Shown here: positions 12,151-54,424 of the stretch, piece by piece
Position numbering within the stretch: the stretch's first letter is position 1
Layout: every line of letters begins with the position of its first letter
NCBI GenBank assembly: GCA_023634235.1
Contig: JAMKCF010000011.1
Coordinates: 6,863,218-6,927,217 of the forward strand
Source of the DNA: Pisaster brevispinus
Lineage: Eukaryota > Echinodermata > Asteroidea > Forcipulatida > Asteriidae
DNA length: 64,000 nt
Reading direction: 5' to 3'
Made by a program: the position numbers and the translations under genes
The notes under the pieces: generated by a model
Database searches by the model: none
Told to the model about the DNA's origin: nothing
The model's input: only the letters and a program-made list of their open reading frames with translations

Positions 12151-12625
12151 CGTACTCACGTACACACGCAGTCACTGACTCACAGTCACAGTGCGACACT
12201 GGATGGCCGTCTTCAAGACGAAATGATCGGTGAAGTCCACCACCAGCAACACAATACTTGCACACCATCAAATTATTCTAACCTGTCTTCTCACAAGTTC
12301 GATACAGATCTGTCATGATTTGCTCCTCATATCCCTAAAACAGATCTGAAATTGCGAGAAACTAAACTTCAAATTTTCTTTCCAGGATGTTCAATTTATT
12401 TTATATTTATTTATCATAAAACACAGTTGCAGGTGAAACTGGTCCCGAAATCCCAGCTAATTTCACCACTACTTATTGCTGAAGGTGGTGCGAGGTACCA
12501 GGCAAAACAAGTGCAGGTCTTTCGTACAGCTTCGGGAACATTCGGATATTTCCGTATGCAAATGACACGTGGTTTAACACAAGCCATGCGCCATTTTTCT
12601 CACTGGTCACCCATAAATTTGAGAA
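12151..12625 (+). promoter_or_regulatory. probable ZFR promoter and 5' UTR
   Basis: This is the sequence immediately upstream of the ZFR start codon. No TATA box is evident. The start codon sits in aaATGGCgtc, which resembles the YY1 motif often found near the start sites of animal housekeeping genes. The transcription start site cannot be placed by eye, and an additional upstream non-coding exon is possible. Confidence 0.35.
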
Positions 12626-41826
<29,201 letters not shown>

Positions 41827-44814
41827 AAGCACCGCCGTAAAAAAGAATATTTGTATTAAGAGACTTCACCCAACTCTTTCCTTATTGATAACAAAATCGT
41901 TACGTTTGTAGTATGGCTAGTGGAATTTAGTGGTGTTTTTTAAGCATCCCTGTTAAGGGAAACCGAAGAGTCTTCATTAGAAGAGAATATCTCTTACCCC
42001 CCCCTTCTAACATGGTCAGAATTTCTGCCAAACACAGAAGAGCTAATAAATTTCATTCATGTCGCTTTTTGTTTTGAGCTGTAGATTGTAATAAATGCAA
42101 GACTGTTGCTCCGTCGACCAATTCGTTGTAGTTTTCACGACGTGACATGTAAGACCACACAGGTGTAAAACTGCAATCCGTGATATTGCAGGGTTGACGA
42201 TAGTTGAGTTTTAAAATCAAGGTTTTGATTTGATTTCATTGTCGAAAATCAAAATTAGTAACATTGTTGTGAAGTTGAAATCTTTAAGGAGTATTTGTTA
42301 GGGGAAACAACTCTCTCATTTAGTAACATACTTATGAACAAAAACGTCACGTTGTGAAAACTAAAAAAAACTAAAAAAACACGGTTTTGAGTTTCCACCT
42401 TGTGTAATAGTATAGGGTGTCACTTTGTGGAACCCACACAACATGTGTGGCGTGATCCATTTAGTCACTTTTTGAAAATGAGAAAACATGCAAAACCGTG
42501 TGTCATATGCAGTAACACATGCACAAGGCTACAACCCGTCCCTTTATGGAAACAACGAATTCTGGTTTCAACAAATTTCGGCTCGAAGAAGTAATTGTGA
42601 CTAAGCAACCTAGGTGTTTCAAGACTTGGTACATGGCAGAAAGAAATGTGGTGTTAAATAACTTCTTAATATCGACATCGCTCAAACTTGTGGGAACAAA
42701 ATGTTTCAAGCGAGTAAGTCGTGAAAACTGCGACGGATTGACTTAGCAAGTTCAAATTGTAAATACTGGAAACTAGGCAGCAACTTTTAGACCTAGAACG
42801 CTGAAACTTTGATTACGGGGGTGATGGAAATCTTTAGTTCATGAGTGATCCTTGGTTTCTATGGGGGATAATCTTGATGTTTTCATTCCACAACTTTTTG
42901 TCACTTCAAATAGTTTTGTGGATTCAGTTCAATATTCATCCAATAGTTTACTCATGTGGGAGAAAATCCTGCCAGTGGTAATGAAAGAACTCATTTATCT
43001 TTGAGTGCGTAATATTGGTGTTAACAATTTTGCCACAATTTCTGATCATTCATCCCAATGTACTCAGAATATGTTGTTTATATTGGAGACGGTCTTCATG
43101 TTGGACTTCAAAGCCAAGATTTTATTATTATTTTCTTCCCTATCTCAGAAATGTCATCTTTGGTACATTCAGACAGTTGCAATTGTAGTATGAGTTTTCA
43201 GTTGAATTTGACCTTTGACCCGCTCTATAAATAACGTCATAGGTAATGAACTCGTAAGCGTATCGTGTGCATCCAATTTAGAGATGTGCTTGGTGTGTTA
43301 CCCAGCTTGTAGCTTCAATATCGTAAGTGAAAGAGTGGGGGCTAAAGGTAGAATGCTCACCGGATGTATTAAGCTGCTTGTGGCATGTTTAATTAGAAAA
43401 AAAACCAATTGTTTCTTCTTCCAAAGAGTTTTAAGATTGTGTTTTTCCTTCGTGCAAAAGGGAGATAAATAAAAGTACTTTTAATTGCCAGATAGTCTGT
43501 TTTACAAAAAGATTTGAAGATTTAATTGCCGACTACCGATTTTGTAAAATCCTTTTTCCCTGGTAACACAAAATAGTGTGCTTAAATGTCTTTGTATTAT
43601 AGTATTAAACAATGAGAGTCCAGCGGTACCAGTTGTATTATACTCATGGCTGTGTTGTGTAGTTTCCTAAAAATAAATAGATGTCAGTTTTTAGAGCCTA
43701 TGTTTAATTTTGGAAAAAAAGGTGTTTAAAATGTCAGCAATCAGTTGGTTTTTGTATTTGTAGTTGTAGGTTATTAAAGCATAGTGACAAGTATATTGCT
43801 TTTCATTTATGAAAAAAAACTTCTTTGGTAAAAATGTTTCTTTGAGAGCACTAACACAATATCTGGATTCAAATGTCATTAAATTCATTGTGATTTTCAA
43901 TATAAAAACCCACCTGATGCAACAGCTCATTTTTCTGCTGTCTATTTTCTTTCCATGTGCTGATGAACAAAGTTGAAAATCTCCTGGACTATGAAAAGCT
44001 TGTCCCTCTTATGTTGACCGTAATTCTAGATATCTCCCTGACTGTTGAACAAATCTCCCTGTCTTGACAATAATGTTGGCAGCTCTGGCGTTGGAACAAA
44101 GAGGTGTAACCTTTTCGAGGCTTGTACAGTTCCTCAAAGATAGTACATGAACACCAAATCTTGACATCCACCTCAAGTATTTTGTGGATGATCTGAACTT
44201 GAGTTGGGGTGTGCTCTGCTGGTGTTTGGACATTTACAGGGACGACGTGAACTTCCAGATTTTGTTAAGGGCCAAGGAAGTACTTCAACCCTTTTACACA
44301 AACCATCTGGATAATTTGCCATGCAGGCAAGCCTAATGGTATTGATACTGTCCGTCCACAGCTGACTTGGGGGGCACGCACGGTAGACACAAATGACAAT
44401 TGGCAATATTTTTAACTGCATGAGGTCACTTTGCACGGCAATTTTCCTTGCATCGCAATTATTTTGATTGTCGGTGTGTGTCGTTTTCTTGTATAAATGG
44501 CCAAATAAGTAATGACGGCAGTGGGAAAAAACTTTGTTTTACTTGGTTTGCACCACGCAAATTTGGTCCACACACACACCCTCGTGCAGTCAAAAATGCT
44601 GCGAAATTCATGGTATTCTCTGTGTTCTATCACCTCAAACTAAAGTTGAAATAGGCTGTTTACAGTTTTCTTTGATCATATTTAAAAAATGTGTTTTTAG
44701 TGCAACTTTTGTGTAATAACAATATTTTTTGTTGGTAACAACACTGTCAATAATATGTGTGTTCTCTGGCTTGGTGAATAAAATATGAACTCTAAATATG
44801 TTTGTGTGAAGAGT
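41827..44814 (+). other. probable ZFR 3' UTR and downstream intergenic sequence
   Basis: No credible coding frame. The first 270 bases are the minimal 3' UTR; how much more is transcribed cannot be told from sequence. Confidence 0.5.
42045..42095 (+). terminator. candidate ZFR poly(A) signals
   Basis: Two AATAAA hexamers at 42045-42050 and 42090-42095 lie about 220-265 bases after the ZFR stop, with T/G-rich sequence downstream. Another AATAAA at 43468-43473 could serve a longer 3' UTR. Confidence 0.5.
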
Positions 44815-45010
44815 GGTCTTTAAAGCTTGCAGCCAACATCGGTAATTGTTAAAGACCAGTATTTGCGCTTGATGTGACCCAACATATACACAAAATAACA
44901 AACCTGAGAAATTGTCAGCGCAATCTGTCTTTGGACTTGTGAGATCAATAGTACTCATTTCTTAAACTCTGTAACATGTCAAGGGTTCCACTGTGACCAT
45001 CTTCACATGT
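44815..45010. repeat. dispersed repeat family D, copy 1
   Basis: Shares ttaaagaccagtatttgcgc, caaaataacaaacctgag and ggacttgtgagatcaa-type blocks with 50935-51130 and 52120-52345. One block is also related to family B. No coding capacity. Confidence 0.65.
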
Positions 45011-45968
45011 ATAAGTTAGGTGCAAACCTGTGAACGATCGGATGTTCAATTTTACCAAAATGTGATCTTTCTTGTCTGCCTAGATTAGACCTATCAGTAT
45101 ACATGTTTTTAAATTTCAAGTGAACATAATATTAATGACCACTTGCATACATGTATTATCCATTGTTTTAAGCTCATCAAATGAGATCAGAAAAGGTGCA
45201 CAAATGAATGGTTTGATATATTAAATAGCTCAACCCCCAAATTATCATGTATTTGTGGCCTCCTCCCAAATGAAAATGTCTGGTCACGCCACTGTCTGGG
45301 CACAACTTCATGGATCTGTTTTACTGTAATCTAAAAAGTCAGCACTTAAGCAAGCAGAAAAATGCAATTAATGTTTGAATTGTTTTTCTAATATAATCAT
45401 ATTGGCAGACTGAACCTTCTGTTACAGGAGCATTTTTATTACTTTCCTCCTCAGTCTAGCTTATGTTACGTTTTTAGTATTTGCTTTTTACTTGAAGATT
45501 CTTTTCTTTTCTTTTTTCCTTCATTTTAGTGTGTAATTTCACTTATTTGATTATATGGAGAGAAATAAAATAACAATATTTGACTATGAGAGGGCTCCCT
45601 CTGTTGACTAGAATAATTATGGGTCCAGAACCCCGACTTCGTTTATTTGTTCAGTGTAGTCCGTTCGCTGATAGTGCTGTCAACTACACATGTGTCGTTG
45701 GGTTTGTCTGCAAAAATTTTGTAAACAACAGTTGACACTTCTTGCCGTCGACTTGAAGAGTGAGCGAATGTGCCGGACTTTTTCTCTAGTCTCAGGTAAA
45801 TATAAAGCAAAATTTATAGTTGTACCCACGTACTTAGGCTAAGCTAGCTCACCATTTTCTATTTTAAGTATACTATAATGCTAAAAAATTAATGAATTAT
45901 TGTAGCCCAAAACACTGCAAAATAAAGTGTGGTAGCGTTGTAAAATCGTAACCCTCCTAAATATGTTT

Positions 45969-46109
45969 AGACCCTGTATGTAACTGGGGTGCTGTACTCC
46001 TTTAATTTTTTTTTTACATCTTTCTTTGGTCGTACCATGGAGCTCCATGGTCGTACTACTACCGAAGATGTTTTCAAAGGAGTACCACCACCAGTTACTG
46101 GGTCTAGGT
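45969..46109. mobile_element. MITE-like inverted repeat, family G copy 1
   Basis: Inverted arms: tagaccctgtatgtaactgg...tgtactccttt on the left and aaaggagtaccaccaccagt...tgggtcta on the right. A perfect 18-bp palindrome accatggagctccatggt lies at 46034-46051. Related ends occur at 46579-46885. Confidence 0.65.
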
Positions 46110-46578
46110 TTACAATTATATAATATTACCTTATTTATTTATTTTTTTACTGTCGGCTTCGTTCAACCATGTGGGGGAAGGAAAAACCTCTATGAAAACT
46201 GTTTAGGAAATTTGAAAAGTATTTCAATGTTTTTAAATGGTTGAAATGGTAAATGTTTTAATTCCAACCTTAGGTGATGTACATGTAACTATTACTATAG
46301 GATGGGAATGCCATGGGATGCAGTACCACTATCAATCGCTACATAATCTAAGGTAGAGGGTTTAAATTCAGAGTAAACATGGCACGCATGATCTTGGGAT
46401 GGTACTGCATTCTATAGTTCTTCGGTGCCCCACGAACTTATGTTTGGGTTAAAGATCACACAATTTGGCAAAATATCAGTTGTTGTAAAAATTATTGAAA
46501 ATTTTCAGCAAGTTTCAGGACTAAACACATAGTTTCATAATTACACTAATTTATAAATTATAGTGTGACCTAAACGAG

Positions 46579-46925
46579 GTAACTGGGGCACTGTACTCCT
46601 TTTTTTTGAAATTTTGTCAGCACAAAAAATGATCGTGAGTACAATTTCATGCCTGATGTGAAATCTTAGACATATTAAGGAGCCAGTTGGCAGTTTTCAA
46701 GCTATTTCGTTGGGTCTTTTTTGTCATTTTTGGGCATTTTTTTGTGGCTTGGTGCTGGTAAAATCATAACAAAATGTGAGGTTTTTCATTGTTATGTGCA
46801 GTGGTTTCTTGGGGCGCTAGTAGTACGGCCGAAGATGACAGAATTTTGAAAAAAGGGGGTACAGCGCCCCAGTTTCTGCCGGAGACGATAGCGGAACGAA
46901 CCTCATAGTTCTAGGAGTAGGTCTA
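46579..46925. mobile_element. MITE-like inverted repeat, family G copy 2
   Basis: The left end gtaactggggcactgtactc and following ttgaaattttgtca are inverted at the right as gacagaattttgaaaa then gggtacagcgccccagtt. The flank ggagacgatagcggaacgaa to ctaggagta also appears in reverse in ZFR intron 1 at about 13212-13250. Confidence 0.65.
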
Positions 46926-48688
46926 AGCATGACCAACGTCTCACTAGATTTACCAATTTGAGCTTCCACTTTATCCATTAAATATTCACTGGCATGGTGC
47001 CGAACTTCTGTGTTTCCATGAAGTGACTTATCTGTTAACTTTTTTAGTTTAGTGTTTCATAAAGCGACGTGTGCATTGGTTGGTTTGTACTCATCGCTCT
47101 GCGTGCACCATGCCTGGAATTACAAGGAGGCCATGGCCTCTTTTGCCCCTGGTCTTGGCCTTGGTGCCCTTTTAAAAGTTTCCCATATATAGACTTTTAA
47201 GATTTTCCACTTGAAGTGCCCTTTGGAAAAAATGAAAACGGCCTTGCCCCCTCTCAAGGATGAAATTTCAGGCAGGCGATTCTGCATCAGTTGCAGCATT
47301 TTTGTATTATTGTCTAGACACTGTATACTGTATACTGTGACACCCCTACTGTAGTAATGGATGAATCAATTGATGTAGTCTTCTTCACTGCAAGATCCAC
47401 CATGGTCACTGTTTGCGCAGCAGTTGCATCTATAGTTTGTTGAGTGTCAAGCTACATCTGTGTAAATAAAGTTTGAAGGATGACCCAGGACCAACCACTG
47501 ACCGGAGCTTTTAACGTATTGAAATCTTAGGATTAAAAAAAAAATTATAGGTTAAATGTTCTTCCACAATCAATGCAAGGTACTGAAGCTTTTCTCTGGT
47601 CCTGCAGCCTTGATGCAGCATTTCAAAAAGTAGAAACTTGTTTCCCTATACATTGGTAGTAACATTTTAATACGCCAGACTTTCAAGGCCCAAGGCTCGA
47701 GCTTACCCGAGGCCATTTTTTTCATAAATTTTACAAGGCCGGAAGGTGAGGGCTACACTGCCAACCCAAATCAAGTATCACCAGAGACCTATTGCCACTT
47801 ATTACTCCTGGGGTTGAAACAGGGTTACCCCCCTTTCACAGTCTGTAAGGATGTACATGTAGGCGTGGGTATCATCCGTTAGGAGCCTGGCTGGTAGAGC
47901 AGAATGCACTTACCTTCCCAACTTTCCCAGTGTTTTTTTTTTTACGTCAGTAAGTTCATGACCAGTCAGGTGGTCTTCATGTTTTTCAAATGAATATTCA
48001 TACCTCATTGTGTAATTTTATCTTCAGTAAAAGAGAATTCTGTTAAACTTAACAGTTGTTTACTTACGTATAAAAACGGTTTGTTAAATTGTGTTGAAAG
48101 TTTTTTCGCATTTTAATTCTGTTCAATGTAAAAACATTTCTGATCCATTAAAAATGTTGAGCTATAAGCCAAGCAATCGTGTTGTTACGCCTGCCAAATT
48201 CGAGCCATGAATCAGACTTTAGGGTGTGTAGGGGGCCTATAAAGTTTGCAAACAGCACCCGCTATGCTGGGACATTGAGTGAGTTAGTTTCACTGAATAG
48301 ATAAAGGTGAGGGTCATACTTTGGTAAGTACTCCAAAAATTAATGACCATAAAATTTGCTTGGTGAGAAGCATTGCAGCTGTTGATTTTGATTGTATAAA
48401 CTATTTTAAGAAAGGATTCCCATTTGAATCTGAGAAACGATTCATGCATGATGTGGTTGGTACTCGCTGTCACCTCGCTAAACATCGATGATTCAACATT
48501 TGTGTGAAAATACTGTGACCGTTTTGTTGTTGTTGCTGTTTTCACAGCAAGTAGACACTATTCAGCTGAAACATTCACATGTAACTTTTATTGTATCTTT
48601 CTTTACTATTTTGCCTATGAATCAGCATTCTGGTGACAAAAAACAACCTATGACCCTGCCTTTATTACACACACATCAGGGCTTTTAG
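46926..48688. other. intergenic, no gene seen
   Basis: AT-rich sequence with short repeat fragments (for example gaccagtcaggtggtcttca near 47961, related to family C). No credible exon was recognised. Confidence 0.5.
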
Positions 48689-48870
48689 CTAGATAGATAG
48701 ATAGATACGTTTATTCAATGTTGCAAATAGTGTATAATACATAGTAAAATGATCAAAATTACTCACTGCAAATATAAAAGAGATTAAAAGGTGAGACTTA
48801 AAACAAAATGCAACATCTAGGTCCGGGGAGAAGCATAGCTTTTGTTCCCCAGCCTATGAACGGACAGACG
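48689..48870 (-). mobile_element. 3' end of a non-LTR-type retroelement
   Basis: On the minus strand the sequence ends with ttgaataaacg followed directly by a (TATC)n microsatellite at 48689-48707. An AATAAA-like signal followed by a short simple repeat is typical of the 3' terminus of CR1/L2- or RTE-like elements and their SINE partners. No reverse-transcriptase frame is present, so it is a short 5'-truncated copy. Confidence 0.55.
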
Positions 48871-49256
48871 AAAAAAAGAAAAAAAAACCAAAACCAGACA
48901 GACATAAAAATACAGGACAAAACAAACAGGTGTAAGACAGAAATTAAAGCCGTTACTATTTCCACATACAAAAATTACATCAGTATCTTAGTATTCATTT
49001 AGAAAACGAGTTTTAAGTTTTTTTGTAAAAGTTGAGAGAGCTCAACATTTTTACTGGTCCAGATTTTTTCTTCTTCACAAGACGACCCAAAATCAAACGG
49101 TTTAAATTTTTTTTATTTGAACTAAGCATTAAGACAAGATTTATCTCATTTGTTTCATATAATTAGTAAAGTAGGCCCTTTACTTCGATGCTCAACAGAA
49201 CTGAAAGATTTTTGTATCAGATTTGAAGTCAACATTTGAACATAAATTTTGTTGTT

Positions 49257-49398
49257 AAAGATATTATACAGTGAGGTGTTATTAGGCCTATTCAATTGAA
49301 AAACACATGACTGCCGGACTGGTCATGAGTTTACTGGCCCAACGCTAAAATCACTGGCCTCATGCCTGTGGTCTAGGGTTACTTTCAAGCTCTGCACA
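49257..49398 (-). mobile_element. CAGGG element family C, fragment
   Basis: Contains gaaaaacacatgactgccgg, actggcctcatgcctgtgg and tttcaagctctgc, matching one end of the elements at 17567-17959 and 59355-59700. The other end is missing. Confidence 0.6.
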
Positions 49399-49863
49399 TG
49401 AATACAGGTATACAATATACCTTACAGCCAGATCTCTGATATCTGAGGTAATTTACTGCAAGCTAGACATTTTTTTAAGGTTAACAAATCTTGGTCAATA
49501 CCACATGCTCTCCTCCCATTTGGAAAATCTTTCATAAGACAGACTCACTTAGTTAATTCCAATTATTTACATTGTCTGACATGTCTGAGATCCAGACATT
49601 GTGGATTGACTAATGTATACAGGCGGGCAGAGAGTCCCTACAGCCAGTGGTTGGGGGCACCGTGCATAATTCATTTTCCCTTATTCAAGGTTTTAGCCAA
49701 ATTCATTTCATCAACTACTAATTAGGCACATGAGATTTTAGTCTAAAGCCAGAGTGTAACCATTTTCATTGTATTAAAGTGACTATACATGTCGTGGCAA
49801 AGTTGCTTTAAAGCGCATCAAACTCTAAAGCTCTGGGGTGTGTCAAACTGTGGGTTGGAGTCC

Positions 49864-50362
49864 AGGGCTCAGTTTCATAGAGCTGGTTTTAAAGCAGAAA
49901 ATTTTGCTTAAAAAATTGTCTGCTTAGCAGAAATGAGCAGGATGCCAGTCATAAATTCTACATGACATAGTAGTTTGACCGGTCACCTTATTCTGGTAAG
50001 CATAACTTAGTTGTGCTAGTTTTTTGTGTGTAGTTTGACTGGTCACCTTATTCTGGTAAGCATAACTTAGTTGTGCTAGTTTTTGTGTGTGTAGTTTGAC
50101 CGGTCACCTTATTCTGGTAAGCATAACTTAGTTGTGCTAGTTTTTTGTGTGTAGTTTGACTGGTCACCTTATTCTGGTAAGCATAACTTAGTTGTGCTAG
50201 TTTTTTGTGTGTAGTTTGACTGGTCACCTTATTCTGGTAAGCATAACTTTGTTGTGCTAGTTTTTTGTGTGTAGTTTGACCGGTCACCTTATTCTGGTAA
50301 GCATAACTTTGTTGTGCTAGTTTTTGTGTGTGCGCTTAAGCAGCTCTATAAAATTAGGCCCT
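49864..50362. mobile_element. MITE family E, copy with internal tandem array
   Basis: Inverted ends agggctcagtttcatagagc and gctctataaaattaggccct bracket the unit; inner words (gcagaaaattttgcttaa, cgcttaagcagctc) are those of the family. The interior has been expanded by the 60-bp array listed separately. Confidence 0.75.
49971..50331. repeat. six-copy 60/61-bp tandem repeat
   Basis: Units begin tagtttgac at 49971, 50031, 50092, 50152, 50212 and 50272, each containing ggtcaccttattctggtaag and ttgtgctagtttt. Identity between units is very high, so the expansion is recent. A 79-codon minus-strand frame across it is a by-product of the period. Confidence 0.95.
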
Positions 50363-50370
50363 GGATGGTC

Positions 50371-50580
50371 TTGACACTTGGTTGTCCTTAAGCAAGACAC
50401 TTAACCCATTTTGCTTCGTCCTCAGGAAGGGACGTACAAGCCGTTGGCCCCGTGTGATGTGTAACGCACATAATTTAAGAACCAAGTACCGGGCGGTACA
50501 CTTAGCATGAAGAGAAAAGGTTTGCCCCCCCCCCCCGGCATGATTGGCTGCAGATTGTGCCACAGTCACCTTGTAAAACC
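50371..50580 (+). mobile_element. tRNA-Ser-derived SINE, 5'-truncated copy
   Basis: Matches the body of the 54425-54820 element in opposite orientation (taagcaagacacttaaccca, cgtacaagccgttggccccg, gattggctgc, caccttgtaaaacc) but lacks the tRNA head. A run of 13 C lies inside it at about 50526. Confidence 0.75.
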
Positions 50581-50934
50581 GTCCAACGGCTGCTGTAAAA
50601 ATGGGTCTGATGATTAAAAAGATTTTAGCATACCTGTCTGAAAAAACATATTAATTTAGTGCATTGAGATGTCTGCAGATTAAGAACTTGTGGATCGTGC
50701 ATTGTATTTCATGGATGCTTTTAATTAAATGAAGGAGTGCTGACTGTGGTTGTCACTTTATTTAGCCCAAGGATCAACACCTGGCATCTTCATGGTGCAC
50801 GGTGATGATAGATCAGGTTTCATCCCTGGATTAATCAAACACCTCAAATTTCATTTGATTACAAATGCTCCCGTTTCGATTCCGATTTCTCAATTTGCAC
50901 TGACGTACAAGTGAGTTGGCCCCCTGAAAGCACT

Positions 50935-51130
50935 CGGCCAACATTGGTAAATTGTCATAGACCAGTATCAGCGCTTTATATGCTCAAACAAATCCATGAA
51001 ATAACGAACCTGTTTCAGCTCTATCGGCCAATTGTCTCTGGAAAATAGTTTTAAAAACAAACACTCTTTTTTTCACTGTCGTAAGACATCGAGTTTTGGA
51101 CTCGCAAGATCAAAAATAAAAGTTTTACTA
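50935..51130. repeat. dispersed repeat family D, copy 2
   Basis: Blocks ggccaacattggtaaattgt, agaccagtatcagcgctt and ataacgaacctgttt match 44815-45010; the following gttttggactcgcaagatca block matches too. Confidence 0.65.
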
Positions 51131-51804
51131 ATATTTTGGAAAAAAATACAACATTTTAACCTAAAATATTTTTACCCATGTAAGTTATGTGCAAATCTGT
51201 AAAGATTTTGATTTTCAAACTTACCAGTGCTGTGCGCACCCTTTATCGAATGATAACCCAATTAATTTTTCATTATTGATTAATAAATACACTAATCAAT
51301 GATATGAATAATGATCTAGACTCAGACAGTTCATTTGTTTACTTTGCTGCAGATGGATTGACTAAAAATACATGTATGCATGCACAGACTTTCCCAAGAT
51401 ATATTTGTAAAAATTGATTGAATTTTATTTATATATATATTTTTAATGGAGATAAATGATTTTGTTGGAGTGCCTGTTTGTCACTGGCGCCTACATGGGA
51501 AGAAACGTAGGCCCTTCACGTACAAAATATGTCTTGCAGTTGCACTTCCCCCCAGTGCAGTGCACAAAAGACACGGCGCTTCAATTCAGATGGTTGATGG
51601 ACACTTTGAATACCTTTTGTTATGGAGCTTAAACCCTTAAAATGTTCAAGTAATAAACCACAAGGGAATCTGTCTGGTTAAATTTTAGATGATTTTTATT
51701 ATGAATATTTTACAAGTTGGTTTGGTAGGCCTAGTGTGTTTTTAAAAAAATGAAAATGAATGTATTCATTCAAATACCATAATGCATGCAGTAAGAACTT
51801 TGTG

Positions 51805-52573
51805 CAGGACTTAAATGTTACACTGGTCCACAGGCCACAGGCCAGTGATTTTAGCCCCAGGCCAGTAAACTCATGACCGGACAAGTCCAGCAGTCTTGTG
51901 TTTTTCAAATGAATAATAATATATGGGTTTGTAACATCTTTTTTTTTTAAATATCAAATAGAGATGGTGTTCAAATGTTGACTCTAAGTCTGATAACGGA
52001 ATGTATTTACCCATTATAAGGCAATCAAGATAAATCTTCTCTTTATGCTTGTTCAAATAAAAAAAAGTTGTTAAAATGTTAAACTTTGTAGAAAGTTCTT
52101 TTCAGGGTGTGCTGTGTACTTACTACCTTTTTGTAATTTTCAAAGACCAGTATCCCTACTTGGTGTATCCCAACATACATGTACATGACATTGTAAAATA
52201 ACAGACCTGTGAAAATTTGGGCTCTATTGGTCATCAAAGATGCAAGAAAATAATGAAAAAAAACCAAAACCTTTTTACATAGAACTGTGTGCTTTTCAGA
52301 TGCTGAGAATAGGTGAAAAATTACATCTTTCTCTAAAACCACATTACTTCGAAGGGGGGTCGTTTAGCTAACAATGTTTTATAATATCAACAGCTCTCTA
52401 GTGCTCTTCCAAGTAAGTTTTTTTGGTCATTAACTGGTTGAGTAGAGACCAAAAGTATCCCCCGCCTGTAAGATTCTGGTCTTGTTTTAAATAATAGATT
52501 TTCAGCCAGTCAAAATTTTGAGTGACAAGGACTGCAGTCTTGTGGAATTTTACCTCAAAGTTCAAGAGTCCTG
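51805..52573 (+). mobile_element. CAGGG element family C, copy 3, with nested repeat
   Basis: Starts caggacttaaatgttacact and ends caaagttcaagagtcctg, flanked by ttgtg and ttgtt (4 of 5 bases identical). The interior matches 59355-59700, split by the family D sequence at 52120-52345, so a D element appears to be inserted into an older C element. Confidence 0.7.
52120..52345. repeat. dispersed repeat family D, copy 3 (nested)
   Basis: Contains caaagaccagtatccctac, cccaacatacatgt, aataacagacctgtgaaaat and ggctctattggtcatc, matching the other two family D copies. It interrupts the family C element around it. Confidence 0.65.
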
Positions 52574-52804
52574 TTGTTTCATACATGTATGTGGGTGTTC
52601 ACACATGCAATGGGAAGTGGATGGTAAGTTATCAATTGTGAAATCGAGTTAGGACTACTATGGTTTATTCATTCATTCACCAAGTGCATGTACTCATGAG
52701 ATATGCACCATAGTGCTTTTACGATCATCGTTCTACACACCATGAAGTGAGTTGATATCCACCTTACTTGTGGCTTAAACTATTCAAATTTATTCACCTT
52801 CTGA

Positions 52805-52999
52805 GTGGGACTCCCAAGGCCAGAGATTTGTCAAATTGGCAGAAACGTTGCCAGGAGCTGCGCCAGCTGCTGTCGATTCAAGGAATTGAATCGTCAAACG
52901 GGGTGTTTCCTGTTTGTGAAGTCGCCCAACTGCAAGGAGGCAGCATGTAGAGCCCAGAAGGAGCATATAGTTCGATCATCCAGGTTGTTGCGGGATTGA
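52805..52999 (+). other. GC-richer patch with two overlapping open frames, unassigned
   Basis: The patch stands out from its AT-rich surroundings. One plus frame (to 52999) is Cys-rich, and another (52768-52950) contains LSNWQKRCQELRQLL. Neither belongs to a family I recognise and no convincing splice sites bound them. It could be an exon, an old gene fragment or a transposon piece. Confidence 0.2.
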
Positions 53000-54424
53000 G
53001 CCTGTAAAATTTACTGCGTGGGCCGAGACCTAAAAGAAAAGAGGGGGGGGGGGTCCTCGAAGCTTCGAGATTAGATACGGTCTCTGGAGCAATCAGAGCT
53101 GTTCAAGGCTCCACTTTGTCCAGGTTTTGCGGGGAATTGAATTTTTTATCGGCAGTGGATGGAGCATCCAGCGGGTTGAATGTTGAAGCAGTGAAGTGAA
53201 ACCAATTGGTTTACAAGGTGGTTTGAAAAAATTGTTTTTGTAATTTTGATGTTGTGTTTTTGAATATAAGCTCTCTGCAATCCATAAACGACACTTCAGA
53301 ACTAGGCTAATTGGTCCAGTAGTAAGGGAGGTGACGATATCAATTTTCATCAGAAGCAGTTATTGTTGTTGTAGATGCTTATCTATTTGGTAAGTCTGAT
53401 CATGGTGTGACGTATCGGAGCCGGAAGTGTCGTGTAACTAATTGCTAACGATTGAATGGACCATGCTATACCTGCGTATCAAATGTTTACAAAAAGAGCC
53501 ACAGAGCGTGGACGGGTCTGCAGGCACGATTTAGACACAGCCCTATGGAAGAAAACATAAAATCTTATGATGTTTTATGGGAATTACACTGTCTAATTTT
53601 TTATAAACTTTTGATGTGATGGAAGGGGGGCTCATAATGACTAGAGCATATCTCAAAACTTGTTCAGCTGTCGTTTTCATAACTTTTGAATTTGTGTGGT
53701 AATTATATGTAAAATATCCACTATTGGCCTGTGTAGTATCTTGCCTGCCTGGAAATACCCTGAAATGTAAAGTCATTCTTTTTGAAAACAAAGGTTACAT
53801 GTATGGTCTATACCATTTGTCTTCTGACACAATTTAGAGGCAATGAGGCATGCAACTTTTCAGCTAATCTTTTTTTCTTATTAGTGTCAAAGTAAACTGA
53901 AAATACAAAGTGTATTGGGCAAGACTATTTTTTCTTTTTTCCTTTTTTTTGTTTACTACAAAGTTGTATTCCTGACCATAGCTAATAAGCCTTGTGCTTA
54001 AGCTTTCTTTTAAGTAGCCCATCTGGCTAAAAAAACTGTGCATTTTACTTGCCCTCAGGAATTGTTACTAGCCCAGTTTTTAGACATGTAGGCCCGTATT
54101 GTATCAAATGTTAAATCTTTCTGATGTATTGATGAAAGCAATCAAAACTAGCTTTGGTCAAATGAAGTTACATTCACTCACTCAAAGTTTTAAAAAGGTG
54201 TTATTTTAAAACAAGTAGGTTGCACAGTGTTTTGTAGCCCACAGGGCAAGTTGAAAAGATGTGCTTACTATCCCATAGCAGTTTTACTAGACAATGCGTT
54301 TTGACGGGCTAGTGGTAAGGGCGAGCCCTGGCTGATAAGAAGTAATGAACAGTTGAGTGCACATCAGAAAATGTGCTCTCACCTCCTTCATGAACAACTG
54401 GATACTTTAATATACATATATATT

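Noticed and set aside
50048..50287. 79-codon repetitive minus-strand frame
   Set aside because: It is the translation of the 60-bp tandem repeat, whose period is a multiple of three; not a gene.
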